In this document: one piece after another, positions 44,701-53,938 of the stretch | Layout of the letters: every line of letters begins with the position of its first letter | How positions within the stretch are numbered: the stretch's first letter is position 1 | Assembly: GCA_031002005.1 (NCBI GenBank) | Contig: CM061918.1 | Coordinates: 45,172,047-45,236,046, forward strand | Length of the DNA stretch: 64,000 nt | Source of the DNA: Vandiemenella viatica | Lineage: Eukaryota > Arthropoda > Insecta > Orthoptera > Morabidae | Direction of reading: 5' to 3' | Made by a program: the position numbers and the translations under genes | The notes under the pieces: generated by a model | The model's database searches: none | The model's input: only the letters and a program-made list of their open reading frames with translations | What the model was told of the DNA's origin: nothing

Positions 44701-47700
44701 TACCTACTTTTGCTTTCTACAATTTTTAATTCTTTCACTGCATTTCAACAACTATTCAGCTTTTCTCTTGGTAATTTATTCCAATATCTGACTCCCTTAC
44801 CCACAAAATAAAATTTTCCCACTGCTTTATCTGTGAAATCGAGTGCTAGTTTGTGGTCTTGGGTAATTTTTCCCTTCCATGTGCCACTCAAAATTCTTCT
44901 ACCAAATAACTTCCAAGCAGAATTATCATTGCGATGAGATTAAAAGTATTATACTATAACTTAGTCAATTTTTTTAAAAATCTCCTTGATACTTTAGGGT
45001 TAGCATACATTTCCATACAACCTTTACTTCTTTTTCCTTTTTCAGTTTACAATATTCAAAAAATCAAAAATTAATATCTCAGTCTAATTTATAGTTAGGG
45101 GAAATGAAAATTTGTTGGCCTTTTTATGATGATTATTTTACTACATGACTCATTCTTTTTAAACATTGTGAAATGATAATGTACATCAGTGCTGATCTGT
45201 TGCTCCGTCACAATTAAATTAAATAAGTGAAACAGTCATTGAAAATATGAAATTAATCCTGATTAACTGGAGTTATTAATGCTAAAGGAACTGGACGAGG
45301 TGGTGTTATACATAACTGTTAAGATTGATGTTTCATTTATAACATTGAAGAAGAAATTTTCCTTAGCAAAATCTCTTGTGGAAATCGGACTAAAGAATGA
45401 AAGATAAATTCAGAATTTATTAGAGCTCCATGAAGAGCACAGATTTTTATTAATGGCCTAAATGTTTATTAATAACTTAAGCTGATGTTACAGTGATTGG
45501 GTTAAACAGATTTTTTTCTGTTTCAAGTAAAATACAGTACTTTGAAATGTACATCCTGGCTATTAAAACATTGAAAACACTAGTTTATATGATTTCCTTA
45601 TCAGCACATCATGTCTGAAATGTAGTGTTTTTAAGGTGTTTTGAGGGGTTATTGTGCTGCAGAAATTGAGTTTGTATTATAATCAATTAAAGGCTAAAAT
45701 AATGTGAATGAATTCTGCACTAATTAATTTATCACCATAAAAACTTCTTGTAGACATACGGGGTAGGATATCTGATTATCTGGAGTCATTTATATTGAGA
45801 TATCATTACAGTAATGCTGTCATTTCATTGGCACCACGCTAAAGGAAGGCATGTTTCAAAATTTGTCTGTGCAATGTTTAAACTTCTTTCCATGTCTGAT
45901 ATTGCACTCTTAGAATTCAGGGTTAAAAAAAAAATCATGAAAATTTGTAAATGGGTGTTTAGGAAAATTGCCACTTGGTGGTGTAATTGGTCACTGATGT
46001 GTGTAGTTCTTGGCTTCATGGCCTGAGGGCCCCAATAGTATCCCCCATCAACCGGCGGGCCCGGATACTTTTGACCCGCTTACCCCCCCCCCCCCCCTAA
46101 CGCCGGCCCTGTGCCAACCTAACACTCTCATGTAGAAAAACGATAATCAGAATGTCTGGGAGCTGAATTATCACACCAAATATTATGTGGCAATGCTTAA
46201 CCCCTATGTCAAAATGGTGCTTCCATGCTTTTGTTACATGACAAACATTTTTCATCACTGTGTTGTATATAACATGTATGGAATCACCATGTTTTAGATA
46301 TAATTTTTTATTCAAAGTATTCTGTGTTTCAGGACCAAGAAGGAGAGACTGATCTGTCACATTTACCTGAACATTACATCGAACGGCTGAAAGCACTGGC
46401 CATGGTAAGTACGACCAGCAGAGGAGATTAGTGTTTTAGACTTCGTGCCAACTTGTTGCATCAAGTTATTTCTACCTGGCCTCACTATATGCCTTATAAG
46501 TAAATCATTATTCACATACAAGTTGAAAGATATTAATATGACATCCACATTACTAATAAATTGCTGCACTAGCTGATATAAAATTGTGGGGGCAAACATC
46601 TGAAACTGAGGTGACTGCAAACAGAAAACACAATTTAGGAAGAGAAGATTGAGCAGCGAATGGGAGACAGGTGGATAAATGCTTTATTTCAGCTGCAGAC
46701 ATGAGAAGGTATAGTGCTTTGAGTATGTCAGTAATCCCTTTATTTAAGATCAAAATGGGATGAAGATAATTGCTAAAAACAGTCAATTTGTTAGGCACTC
46801 CAACAGAAAAATGAAGGTTTTGTATGATGCAGGATAGGAAAAGAATCACTTATTGAAGACAGTGTGAAAATCTTGGCATAACATTTAATAACAAACCAGT
46901 TGCACAGAACACAACGACCAACTAGTAAACTGAGATTTTAGTGTGCTACATTTTCTGAGATGATAATAAGTGGCTGTAGCAAGTGAGAGAATTTGGATGT
47001 TAAAACTTGGTTAGACCATCACTCGAGTATGTTAGTGTAATATCAGTCCCACATTTTGCATATAAAATACAGGAGTTGGTGCAAAGGAGAGCAGATAGAT
47101 TTGTTTAAGGACATCATCGCGGAACACAATCAGTAAATTATACGGTAAACGAGCTGGGTTGGGATTCATTGGAGGAAAGAATGCATGTAAAACATTTGCT
47201 TGGTGTATATGAATGAAGTTTGATGTATATTGGTAGCAGAATTAGGAGTAGTAAGTGGTAAGGAATGGAGAAATATGACCAGAAACCAGCACTCAGTTAC
47301 AGGCGTAAAGGTGTGAGCAAATTTTCTGTCATAGTTAAGGGAGAAACTTTGGAAGAATTCAAGATTAAATGTGAAAGTAGGCGAGCCCATTGCACTTAAA
47401 TTAATACATTTATCTGATTTACTTTTGTTCCTGAATCTCCTATTTTTAATTCTATAGTGCCCACTTTTATATTTAATTTGGAAAATACAAAACCTTGTTA
47501 CTGATAACAAAATTAAGCTTGCAATCTTACGTGGTTGGAACAGTAAAAATCACTAACACAGCAAAAAGAAATGAAATTCAAGTGATTGCTGCCATTATCT
47601 TCCCAAGTGTTACAAATATGGCTGTATATATCACAACATGTTGTAACAACCATCAAACCCAGCTCTATATAAATTTTAATGTTAGGGATTAACTATATAG

Positions 47701-50700
47701 AGCGATCAAAGTTTATTAAGAATTTTTATATTTTTTTATGTGAATGTGAAAAAAAAATGAAAAAAAATTGAAGCATTTGAAACGTGGTGCTACAGAAGAA
47801 TGCTGAAAATTAAGTGGACAGACAAAGTAAGAAATGAAAGAGTTTTGGAAATGATGGTTGAGAAAAGAAGTTTGTATAAGAAGCTTACAGAAAGAAGAAA
47901 CAGACTGGTAGGTCATATTTTGAGACATGCTGGATTGGTTAATTTGTTAGTGGAGGAAACAGTCGAAGGTAAAAACTGTAGAGGAAGACAGAGATTAGAA
48001 TATATGAAACAGATAACAGAGGATGTGGGCTGTAAGGGGTATGTAGAAATGAATAGGTTAGCACAGGATAGGAAAGGATGGAGGATTGCATCAAACCAGT
48101 CGAAAGACTGACAACAGCAAAACAAAAAAATGTGAATGGATGTTGCTTTTATGAAAGGAGACCTTGTAAATGATATGTAATCTGATCAAAAGTAGTAATA
48201 CATTTGAAATATTAATTGAAAGCTTGTAATTTTAAATGTTGATATAAGCCACGGTGTTTTGTTGACAGTTTTCAGCTGTTTGAAGTGGTTTATGTTGCCA
48301 ATTTTATGTTTAAAGGCGTGTAAATAGCTTTAATTCCCATTTTAGAGAGTTTCCTAACGACTGTAATTGTTTTTGTATTAATTTGACTGTCAACATCAAT
48401 CGCTAGTGCTCAAGAAATGTTTGTTGGTACCCTTTATTGTCTTCTGGATGTTTCTCTAGTGCCTACTTAAACTCACGGCAATGACAGGCAGGAACAGTCG
48501 TCAAGCAGGAATGTTTACCAAGTAGTTCTGTTTGCTAAAGTTTAATCACTTTTTTGTGATGTCCTTTACTATCTCTGGACGAAGTTGATGTCTATCCGTC
48601 TTTTGTTATGAAGATTTTGCTGAAAATAAAAAAGCTAGATGAAAAGTGTCCCATTGGTCTTTTTTTATGTAATTGAACTCATAAATCCATTCATAGTTTT
48701 ATTAATAATCACCATATGGTGATAGGTTAAAAAATCACGTGGTAGCTGTATGACAATAACCTGTAAATTGAAGAACTAATTAATTGAGTTGCAATCATCA
48801 GTATCTGGAAGAACCATCCAATGACTTGCTTACCAAGGTCTTATGTTTGATGTGGGTGTTGATTAGTTTTTGTACTTGCAGCTGCAGTACCCCACAGTGG
48901 ACGCGGAGGACGAGATACGGTCTCGGACTAGGCAGCTGGACGCACTAAAGACCGCTCTGAGAACACAGCCTCACAGCTTCGTGCTCCGCTTCGTGGAGCT
49001 GGACGGGCTGCCCGCACTTCTCGACTTCCTGTCCCGAATGGACTATCACACGGCTGGCAGCTCTGTGCATACCTCTCTAATTGGATGTGTCAAGGCTCTC
49101 ATGAACAACTCGGTAATACACAGTATTCGTATCAAATTGCACTGGATTGCCTTTTATTGGTTCATATAACTGTAAAGTTAATATGGAAAATGTACACATC
49201 AATCTTTGAGGTATTTAAAGTCTGCACTTTTGAGTCGGTGTCATATTCCTAACACTTTAGAACTGTCTTGGATGATCACTGTTGCTCTAAGTAAGAATTG
49301 CTATTAGAAAATATATCAGTCTTTGAAGTTTACTATGAATCATTGTAATGTAATAAATTGAAGACATAGAACAAAATAAAATAAAATAAAAAAAGGTTAA
49401 CACGATTTACAGTATTTCGGGTTAACTCACAGTTACTTTTGTTTTCATATTGCCTTAAACCATTTTATTTCTCACTATCATCAAAATATTATTATTCTTT
49501 TTGCAGAATAAATACATCAAAAAACAAACATATGCTCGAATGTCATGCTGCATTATATAATTCTGGTTGTTTTTTCCCTCTTTAAATTTAGACTCCGAAA
49601 TACATTTTACGTATAAACCTAGTGGAATTTGGTATTTCTTGTTCTGATATTTTCATTACTAGCTCCTAGACTACTGTAATGTAAAACAAAAGAAAAGTTT
49701 GTTTGGTGGCAAATTTATTTCTACAACACTACTCCATAACATCTTCCAGTGGGAAAAAGAACTTTTTTCCTGTTTGTTAAATTTGAACTTCACAGTTTAA
49801 CGAGATTTTGTCTTTTTTTCAAATCTCGTGTTACTATCTCAAGTTAAAAATGTATGAACTGTATTAAACAATATAAGAAAGTAGTGACAATTTAACTTCT
49901 CCCTCTTTTTTCAGAATGGCAGAGCACATGTCCTCGCACATCCAACAGCAATCGACACCATTGCCCAGAGCCTCAGCACAGAGAATATCAAAACAAAGAT
50001 CGCTGTCCTAGAGATCCTGGGAGCGGTCTGCCTTGTCCCAGGCGGACACCGCAAGGTCCTCCAAGCGATGCTCCATTACCAGCAGTTCGCTGCCGAAAGG
50101 ACGCGGTTCCAGGTTGGTAAAATATTTTCTTGAACTGCAGTAAAAATGTATCGAGAGGGGCTAGAAATTTGTTCCAAAATTTGTCATTATAATCATTACT
50201 AGGAAACATATGTTCTTATTAATATATGAGAGGGAAGATATAAAGAAACAATTGAACAGTATAAACAAAATATCAGTATAAATGAGTATAAACAAAATAG
50301 AGGACATGTAATATAACAGAAATGATAACAATAACAATTCACTTTTTTGGAATGTACTGAAATAAATTTTTCTCACATGTTTCATGATGATCATTTGTTT
50401 ATTACAAAGTAAAATTAATTTCAGTTGTTGCTGTCACCCATTCTGTATTATTTATCTTCAATATTTCCATATTCTGCTTAAAGGTTTTCTTTTCAGTACC
50501 TTGCAACATCACTTTCTTCTGTGTTTCAGTAAATTTATGATTAAAATTGTAATACACTTAAATTTAAGTAAAAGTAAAGAACTATAAAACTAAACAGCCC
50601 TGTCACTTTATTTGCATTTGTTAATATGTTACGCAAATTTTTCTGGTGTTTAAATTATTACTTAGAATGTGGTCTGTGTCAATATTTATTTCATGTCGGG

Positions 50701-52672
50701 CAGTTTTTCAGACTAAACAGTTTGCACAGTAATAGCAAATACAATTGAGTGGCTATCTCATATTTCTTATACTCCACTATCGGATCAGAATTATAATTTT
50801 TTTCATGATTATATATTGGCCAATGTTTTGAGTAATAGTTATTTTCAGGTAAATCCCTTGAAATGATTGCCTGTGATGTCAGAGACAGATAACTGACTTT
50901 AATGCAAGTGTTGTATTCTTTTCTCATATGATAGGTATTACAAACAATTTATTCAGAAAAAAACTTTAATTTTTTAGTACTGAAAGATATTGTATTACAT
51001 GTCATATTTGACAGAAACATATTCGAAACTGTTGTCGGTTCTAGTATCTTAATTTAGAAGATGAAGCATGAAAGCTAAGCTATATACATTTTTGTTATTT
51101 TATTTTACTGACTATAGTGAAAATATTTAATACAGTCTAATTTCCGTGCCATTTTTCTCAACAGGGAATTGTGAATGACCTGGACCGAAGTACCGGTATT
51201 TACCGAGATGAAGTAAATCTCAAGACAGCCATCATGTCCTTTGTGAATGCAGTACTCAATTATGGTCCAGGCCAGGAGAACCTGGAATTCAGACTGCACC
51301 TGCGATACGAGTTCCTCATGTTAGGCATACAGCCAATCATCGACAAACTCCGAGGCCATGAAAATGAGACTTTGGACAGGTTGGAAAGAATTTTATTGAA
51401 ATTGTAGACACAGTTACTCAATTGTGTGTTTAATATTATAGATTTATATGCTATTAATTAATTAGAATATTGGTAAATGTGTTTTTATGGTAACCGAACT
51501 TTATAAAAACTGTATCAAAATAAATTAAATTTTTTTACGCAGCTGTTATAACACTTCTTGAGGTTTTTTACAGCTATTTATTTTAGTCTTACTGTGTACA
51601 GAGCAGTATGTTTGAACCCTTGGACCTATAGAAAGCACTATCTTTTCAAAAAATATTTCATCCCCATTCCTCTGTAACAAACTTATCCATACTCCTGATA
51701 TCTGCTAGAATTTGCTTCTTCAAAACAATTATTTTTCAAAGTAAGGTAAAGTGATATACTACCAACAAAGTTACTTCATAAGCTGCTTAAATTGAAATTC
51801 TAAGTTTCAAGTAGTTGCAAATATCTGTCAAAATATTTTGCTTTAAATTGTATGATACTGTGAATGCAGAGAAAACTAAGCTTATTAATATGAAAAAAGG
51901 AAATTCAAACCTACTTAAAAACAAAATGAGCTTTGTAGCAAGAGATTATATAATGAATAAAAGGATAGTTTTGAAAGGAGAGAAATCATTTCTCCCTCAG
52001 TAGGATAAGCCATAGTTTTTCTGTATTCACCAGATGAAAGTTGGACTTTTCTTTTGTTAAAAATACTGTACTATGTGAATTTTGTTGACGTGATTTCACT
52101 GATAATTGTTTCTTTAACTGCTAAATTTGTTTTGATTTAAAAGAAAGATTTAATCTGTATGGAGGAAACAATTGTTCTAAGGGCATTAATGGCTAATTAT
52201 TAATAAACACTTCTGCATATTTGTAAATATATATCATAAAAGGTATCTGCTTGGCTTCATATTAGAAGTATAACAACTGGTTTTTCAATATATTTTCTTC
52301 AGATCAGTTAAGAATCAGATACGTGCCAAGAAGTGTTATATTCAAATGATAAAAAAATAAATAAATAACTTATGTATTAAACTTCTCAAGACAAATGAGG
52401 ATAAGGGAGGTAAAGCCATTAATTGCCTTCAGGAAGGCTGTGATGATGCAATAAAACGCTTAGCATGTGAGAAACTAAGCGATGGGTATATTTCTCTTAT
52501 CCTTGTTAGTTTTAAAGTTGTCTTACAGTATTTTCTCTTACATTTTGATGTCATATTTACTGTTCTCCAAATACTAAGCAAATATTTTCTCAATCTGTTT
52601 AACAGACATCTAGATTTCTTTGAAATGGTCAGAAATGAAGATGAGAAGGAACTTGCCAGAAAATTTGAAAAG
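28440..52672 (+). CDS. DAAM: DAAM formin, N-terminal portion (8 exons, partial gene)
   Basis: Joined exons 28440-28487, 39102-39221, 44082-44171, 46333-46404, 48882-49112, 49915-50112, 51165-51379 and 52606-52672 give 1041 nt (347 codons), with GT/AG borders throughout and phases 0 except 2 at the exon 7/8 junction. DAAM is a Diaphanous-related formin of the planar-polarity/Wnt pathway. It is opened by Rho GTPase and Dishevelled, and nucleates and elongates actin filaments. Residues ~17-110 match the GTPase-binding part ([20 protein letters not shown]), and ~111-347 the FH3/DID armadillo part ([76 protein letters not shown]). Coiled coil, FH1, FH2 and DAD are outside the window. Exons 2-4 recur after the gap at 54704. 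Confidence 0.95.
28540..28990. other. Intron 1 segment, possible LTR fragment
   Basis: The stretch is less AT-rich than the intron around it. It contains atggcgccac, a block with gagtctaataaaccagatca (AATAAA-like) and, at its end, ttggcactgtgacc, which resembles the start of the internal region after an LTR. No paired LTR or terminal duplication was found, so this is only a suggestion. Confidence 0.25.
29258..29395 (+). mobile_element. SINE family 2, 5'-truncated
   Basis: It carries gatgaatgccaagatgg, gaccatggtccagttgctcc and ttctttcccgtctttaaagg, then an A-rich end. These are family-2 body and tail blocks without the tRNA-like head. Confidence 0.6.
29478..29762. mobile_element. hAT-type MITE containing a (GT)38 tract
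   Basis: The ends are cagtggttcccaac at 29478 and gttgggaactactg ending at 29762, a typical hAT terminus. The flanking 8-mers gcctagat (29470-29477) and gtctagtt (29763-29770) agree at 6 of 8 positions and both contain the ctag core favoured by hAT elements. A pure GT run occupies 29629-29704. There is no coding capacity. Confidence 0.85.
29629..29704. repeat. (GT)38 microsatellite
   Basis: An uninterrupted GT run of about 76 bp lies inside the MITE. Pure and long, it is likely length-polymorphic. Confidence 0.97.
30156..30546. mobile_element. C-tract palindromic TIR element, full-length copy
   Basis: The termini ggggccatccataaattacg (30156) and the complement of the right end (aggggcgtccataaattacg, 30546) form a TIR that continues through tgaggt. 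Inside, ccggatttcaggacccc, ctggtgagatctggtccg and repeated gtgag/ctcac blocks alternate with C-runs. It is the best-preserved of five related copies in this window. The flanking bases (tta, ttg) do not give an exact duplication. Confidence 0.75.
30547..32689. other. Intron 1, unassigned AT-rich sequence
   Basis: No exon or recognised repeat. The paired open frames at 32141-32519 (plus) and 32174-32368 (minus) have no recognised domain. Confidence 0.4.
32690..32815 (+). mobile_element. SINE family 3-like fragment
   Basis: It has a box-B-like ggttcccggttcgaatcgaa and a tail of ttttaaatgttgctttgtct, gagttcttagtgac, resembling the tail of 8311-8350. Confidence 0.45.
32865..33126 (-). mobile_element. 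tRNA-derived SINE, family 1
   Basis: On the minus strand it reads cggcctggtcgctcgctggt, box B ggttcgaatccttgtctcgg, then the body blocks cggattttacgttaaattgt and ggttaggtaagg. The head is nearly intact. Confidence 0.82.
33655..33715 (-). pseudogene. LINE reverse transcriptase fragment
   Basis: The complement of cacccagaactgatccctga ggaacaccgc reads GVPQGSVLG, the conserved reverse-transcriptase block before the catalytic YxDD box in Jockey/CR1-type LINEs. Too little survives either side to name a clade. It lies next to a minus open frame (33695-33952) of no recognised family. Confidence 0.55.
33716..34315. other. Intron 1, unassigned
   Basis: No exon or named repeat is seen. Confidence 0.4.
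34316..34428. repeat. 18-bp simple tandem repeat (GATA/GAGA-rich)
   Basis: About six units of gagatatagagagatagc, the first two being variants. The complement gives a Ser/Leu/Tyr/Ile-periodic open frame (34216-34473) that is a by-product of the repeat. Confidence 0.9.
34429..35829. other. Intron 1, unassigned
   Basis: AT-rich. The complementary open frames near 35448-35670 have no recognised domain. Confidence 0.4.
35830..36708 (+). pseudogene. Tc1-like transposase relic interrupted by an insertion
   Basis: Plus-strand translation of 35873-36048 gives [20 protein letters not shown] and, further on, [20 protein letters not shown] then FEQLNARKH, the Tc1-type block that ends in QDNARPH. Coding resemblance resumes at about 36315 as [15 protein letters not shown] (third catalytic acid) and [19 protein letters not shown], with stops. 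The ~260 bp between (about 36049-36306) is foreign. The right end, near caggcagtgta at about 36696-36706, is a Tc1-like terminus. The element is dead. Confidence 0.85.
36049..36306 (-). mobile_element. Insertion in Tc1 relic with hammerhead-like core
   Basis: This foreign, GC-rich block splits the Tc1-like transposase. On the minus strand 36132-36138 reads CUGAAGA, followed by GAUGGC (36125-36130), a 7-base loop, GCCAUC (36112-36117) and GAAA (36108-36111). That is the order CUGANGA - stem II - GAAA of a hammerhead ribozyme, with a perfect 6-bp stem. The remaining ~150 bp is G/C-rich (gggaggg / ccgccgcgg). I infer a retroelement terminal fragment. Catalytic competence is not shown. Confidence 0.5.
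36990..38098. mobile_element. 1.1-kb hAT-like element with exact 8-bp duplication
   Basis: The 8-mer gcccagac at 36982-36989 recurs exactly at 38099-38106. The element ends are taatgttgcaaa (36990) and the complement of the right end, tagtgttgtaaa (38098), a hAT-type TIR. Both ends are followed by A/T homopolymers. The interior is AT-rich, with one minus open frame (37233-37478). It inserted in DAAM intron 1 and is too short to encode a full transposase. Confidence 0.88.
37233..37478 (-). pseudogene. Short open frame inside the hAT-like element
   Basis: On the minus strand the frame is open for ~80 codons and contains [17 protein letters not shown], with a CxxC pair, then a basic patch ([10 protein letters not shown]) and an acidic run ([13 protein letters not shown]). 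A CxxC followed by a basic patch could be the remnant of the N-terminal zinc finger of a hAT transposase, but the second half of such a finger is not evident. There is no start codon in a convincing context. Confidence 0.3.
38340..38800 (+). other. Intron 1 segment, possible LTR end
   Basis: It contains ttttaataaatgtgtcttga (a poly-A-signal-like block), then a purine-rich stretch and tattggtgtcatcagtggga at about 38728-38747, resembling the sequence just after a Gypsy-type LTR (TGGTGTCA...GTGGGA). A similar gctgtcagaagcggac follows at about 38771. There is no second LTR and no gag/pol reading. Confidence 0.3.
39102..39221 (+). CDS. DAAM: DAAM exon 2 (copy A)
   Basis: Acceptor ttccag ends at 39101; donor gtgagt starts at 39222. 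It has 40 codons, phase 0 to 0, beginning [12 protein letters not shown] and ending [10 protein letters not shown], the first part of the GTPase-binding region. GC content is far above the surrounding intron. A second copy lies at 55808-55927 with one synonymous change (ctg to cta in the penultimate codon). Confidence 0.97.
39337..39415. repeat. 16-bp tandem repeat, 5 units here versus 2 in copy B
   Basis: The unit is cgacgttatttaattt: four units plus a final partial one. The corresponding site in copy B (56044-56074) has two. The array is therefore length-variable between the two copies. Confidence 0.9.
40060..40620 (-). pseudogene. LINE reverse transcriptase C-terminal relic (copy A)
   Basis: The minus strand reads, with breaks, [30 protein letters not shown], then [12 protein letters not shown]. 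This is the region after the catalytic domain of Jockey/CR1-type LINEs, where the form is LVRPxLEYxxxVWDP...QRRAxRF. The homologous relic in copy B is at 57215-57760, so insertion predates the split of the copies. Confidence 0.75.
40923..41197. mobile_element. 275-bp hAT-type MITE present in copy A only
   Basis: The TIRs are cagggccggcggtagg (40923) and the complement of the right end, caggaccggcgttagg (41197). The exact 8-bp duplication cctatact lies at 40915-40922 and 41198-41205. In copy B the same place (about 58058-58075, tttcctacagttcctttt) is an empty site. The ends are C/G-rich and the centre AT-rich and non-coding. A right-end fragment of the same family is at about 46020-46112. Confidence 0.95.
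41613..43383. mobile_element. Composite insertion: long fold-back repeat split by a LINE fragment (copy A only)
   Basis: Arms 41622-41770 and 43168-43324 are inverted repeats (gctattattata, cagttgcttaaaatttttaa, cttaactgcagtttc, catccctctatgaacc). The palindrome centre lies near 41849 (gagatttgtctgcagacaaatctc region). A ~1.25-kb LINE fragment (41905-43160) sits in the right arm. Near-identical 11-mers att(c/t)caagata at 41602-41612 and 43373-43383 flank the whole. Copy B has a single such site at about 58467-58478 and lacks the insert. Both arms carry the CUGAAGA-stem-GAAA motif on the strand leading away from the palindrome centre. Confidence 0.85.
41905..43160 (-). pseudogene. Jockey/CR1-like LINE fragment with reverse transcriptase
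   Basis: Minus-strand frames give motif A ([18 protein letters not shown]), the [20 protein letters not shown] block, and the catalytic box as FLADDAFIY with both aspartates. In a second frame comes the C-terminal part ([40 protein letters not shown]). The frames are 42637-43038 and 42071-42472, separated by stops in between. It is 5'-truncated: no endonuclease or ORF1. The 3' end carries the ctacatcaacatcc block shared with 8463-8760. It lies inside the fold-back element, so it inserted later. Confidence 0.92.
44082..44171 (+). CDS. DAAM: DAAM exon 3 (copy A)
   Basis: It follows a long T-rich tract and acceptor ttccag (44081); donor gtacag starts at 44172. It has 30 codons, phase 0 to 0: [20 protein letters not shown] then [10 protein letters not shown]. 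The [11 protein letters not shown] stretch is the most conserved part of the GTPase-binding domain in DAAM and related formins. The duplicate at 59163-59252 is identical at the nucleotide level. Confidence 0.97.
44560..44960 (-). pseudogene. LINE ORF2 C-terminal relic (copy A)
   Basis: The minus strand reads [14 protein letters not shown], then [20 protein letters not shown] and [13 protein letters not shown]. This matches the extreme C-terminal region of Jockey/CR1-like ORF2, where a W-N-x-LP motif is common. It is also present at 59640-60030 in copy B. Confidence 0.65.
44961..46019. other. Intron 3 (copy A), no further feature
   Basis: AT-rich sequence homologous to 60050-60250 and 61600-62455 in copy B. 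It lacks the ~1.35-kb segment that copy B has at about 60250-61600. No exon is seen. Confidence 0.6.
46020..46112. mobile_element. hAT-type MITE, right-end fragment (copy A only)
   Basis: It shares gggcccggatacttttg and cgcttac with the poly-C tract and ctaacgccggccctg of the right third of 40923-41197. It is absent at the matching place in copy B (about 62470-62485). Confidence 0.75.
46333..46404 (+). CDS. DAAM: DAAM exon 4 (copy A)
   Basis: Acceptor gtttcag ends at 46332; donor gtaagt starts at 46405. It has 24 codons, phase 0 to 0: [20 protein letters not shown] then ALAM. It sits where other DAAM proteins have a variable acidic stretch followed by the WPEFYIDQL-type helix. The duplicate at 62702-62773 has one synonymous change (ctg to ctc). 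Confidence 0.95.
46850..47400 (+). pseudogene. LINE RT C-terminal relic (copy A)
   Basis: The plus strand reads [18 protein letters not shown], then (after breaks) [46 protein letters not shown], and a tail with [11 protein letters not shown]. This is the Jockey/CR1 post-RT pattern, with many stops. It is present at the matching place in copy B (about 63210-63760). Confidence 0.75.
47767..48130 (+). pseudogene. LINE 3' fragment with open C-terminal frame
   Basis: An open plus frame (47767-48111) reads [67 protein letters not shown] and [14 protein letters not shown], then a stop and an A-rich tail (acaacagcaaaacaaaaaaa). WxRRMLKI-W-DxVRN...RR-x-VGHxLRH is a widespread C-terminal signature of insect non-LTR elements. 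The frame is intact over ~115 codons, so the insertion may be fairly young. The window ends before the matching position in copy B. Confidence 0.85.
48882..49112 (+). CDS. DAAM: DAAM exon 5
   Basis: Acceptor cttgcag ends at 48881 (a second AG six bases on, at 48887, would drop two codons); donor gtaata follows 49112. It has 77 codons, phase 0 to 0: [20 protein letters not shown], then [20 protein letters not shown], ending [14 protein letters not shown]. It covers the start of the FH3/armadillo domain, which binds the autoregulatory DAD tail in this family. It is GC-rich against an AT-rich intron. Confidence 0.96.
49915..50112 (+). CDS. DAAM: DAAM exon 6
   Basis: Acceptor ttttttcag ends at 49914; donor gttggt follows 50112. 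It has 66 codons, phase 0 to 0: [66 protein letters not shown]. This is the most conserved armadillo segment of DAAM. Confidence 0.98.
51165..51379 (+). CDS. DAAM: DAAM exon 7
   Basis: Acceptor ctcaacag ends at 51164; donor gttgga follows 51379, leaving phase 2. It reads [71 protein letters not shown] plus two bases of the next codon. The open frame runs on a little past the donor, but the join to exon 8 (ag + a = Arg, then HLDFFEM) fixes the boundary. Confidence 0.97.
52606..52672 (+). CDS. DAAM: DAAM exon 8
   Basis: Acceptor tttaacag ends at 52605; donor gtattt follows 52672. The exon is 67 nt: the last base of an Arg codon then 22 codons, [20 protein letters not shown] then EK, ending in phase 0. 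It is the last DAAM exon before the gap. The next expected exon of the FH3/dimerisation region is not found in 52673-54703. Confidence 0.95.
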
Positions 52673-53127
52673 GTATTTTAATTTTATTATGAACTTTAGT
52701 TTCATATGAATAATTAATTTAAATTTACCTAAGTGATGTTTGAAATTTGCAGAACTCAGAAGAACAGACTGATATTTTATATTATTTACAGCTTCAATTC
52801 ACATGTCTCCAACTTGATTGTGATGTTCCCTTTTTTTTTTAACTAAAATATTTTTTTTAACTAAAATTTATTTTTTTTTTTTTGCATCTCCAATATTTAT
52901 CTTTATTTATTACAAATTAAAGTAAATTTGGTGCTGTCCTTAGAAAAATTGTCATATACTTTGTCTTATAAACTAAATCTGAGAATGATGATAGATAAAA
53001 TATATAATTTATTTCCATAAATCAAATATAGCTATCTATGCAACTTGATTTGCAGATTTGCTGTCATAAACAAAGTTAGCGTAAATAAAATCTATCACAA
53101 TAACACTTTCTGAATTTATTATACAAC
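52673..53127. other. DAAM intron 8 start, no feature
   Basis: AT-rich with T and A homopolymers near 52830-52880. Confidence 0.6.
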
Positions 53128-53348
53128 TAGCTGTTACCCGCGACTTCGTACGCGTGGACTTGGAGTTTCAATTCCAGAATTGGATATAGAAAACTGTTAG
53201 TAACGTAAGATTTGCCCAAACAACACCGAGTTGACATAATACGATGGAAAGCCATCATTATATCATCCTATCATCTAATCTGTCTCATGAAGAGAATCAA
53301 TTTACAACATATTTAAAAACAGAAAAGTAAGCGAAGGTGCGGGGATGT

Positions 53349-53379
<31 letters not shown>

Positions 53380-53938
53380 TTAACTGATGGCAGCTTTATT
53401 TCAGCTTGGTTTTTCTTCTTTATTCAACATGAGCATCTGAATCTTATAATCTAATAGCAGCACATTGTCTTCTAGACCTGCACCTTAGGCCAGGTTACGT
53501 CCGTAAGGCATGTCAAAAAGGAAGACAAATTGGTGCCAGAAACTTTTATACAGACACAAATGAATAGTACAGTGCAGAGCAAATTGACTTCTATACTAAA
53601 TAATAAGTTTTGTTTCTTATCGAAATTTATTAATAAATCAAACACTAACAGATTGCGTGACTGAGCAACCAACGTAACACTACACACTAACAAACGAATC
53701 TGTCTGTCTTTCATCATTCGATAAGTTCTTAAAATTTCGTGACTAAAACTGTTATTCATGCCGAAAAATGTCCTGTGTCCTTCCTACACTATTTCATTGT
53801 TAAATTCCATCAATATTGATATAGCCATTTAGTCGTCAAAACGTAACAAAAAGACAGAAACTTACTTCCACATTTATAATATAATAGCTGGTACCCACAA
53901 CTTCGTTTCGTGATTGTAAAGTATTCATATTGACAGCT
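53128..53938. repeat. Repeat termini flanking unassigned sequence
   Basis: The block tagctgttacccgcgacttcgt at 53130-53151 recurs, diverged, at 53886-53907 (tagctggtacccacaacttcgt). Such a terminal motif is common in dispersed arthropod repeats. A (GT)n-(G)n tract lies at 53346-53380. The minus open frame at 53472-53759 shows no domain. Confidence 0.5.
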
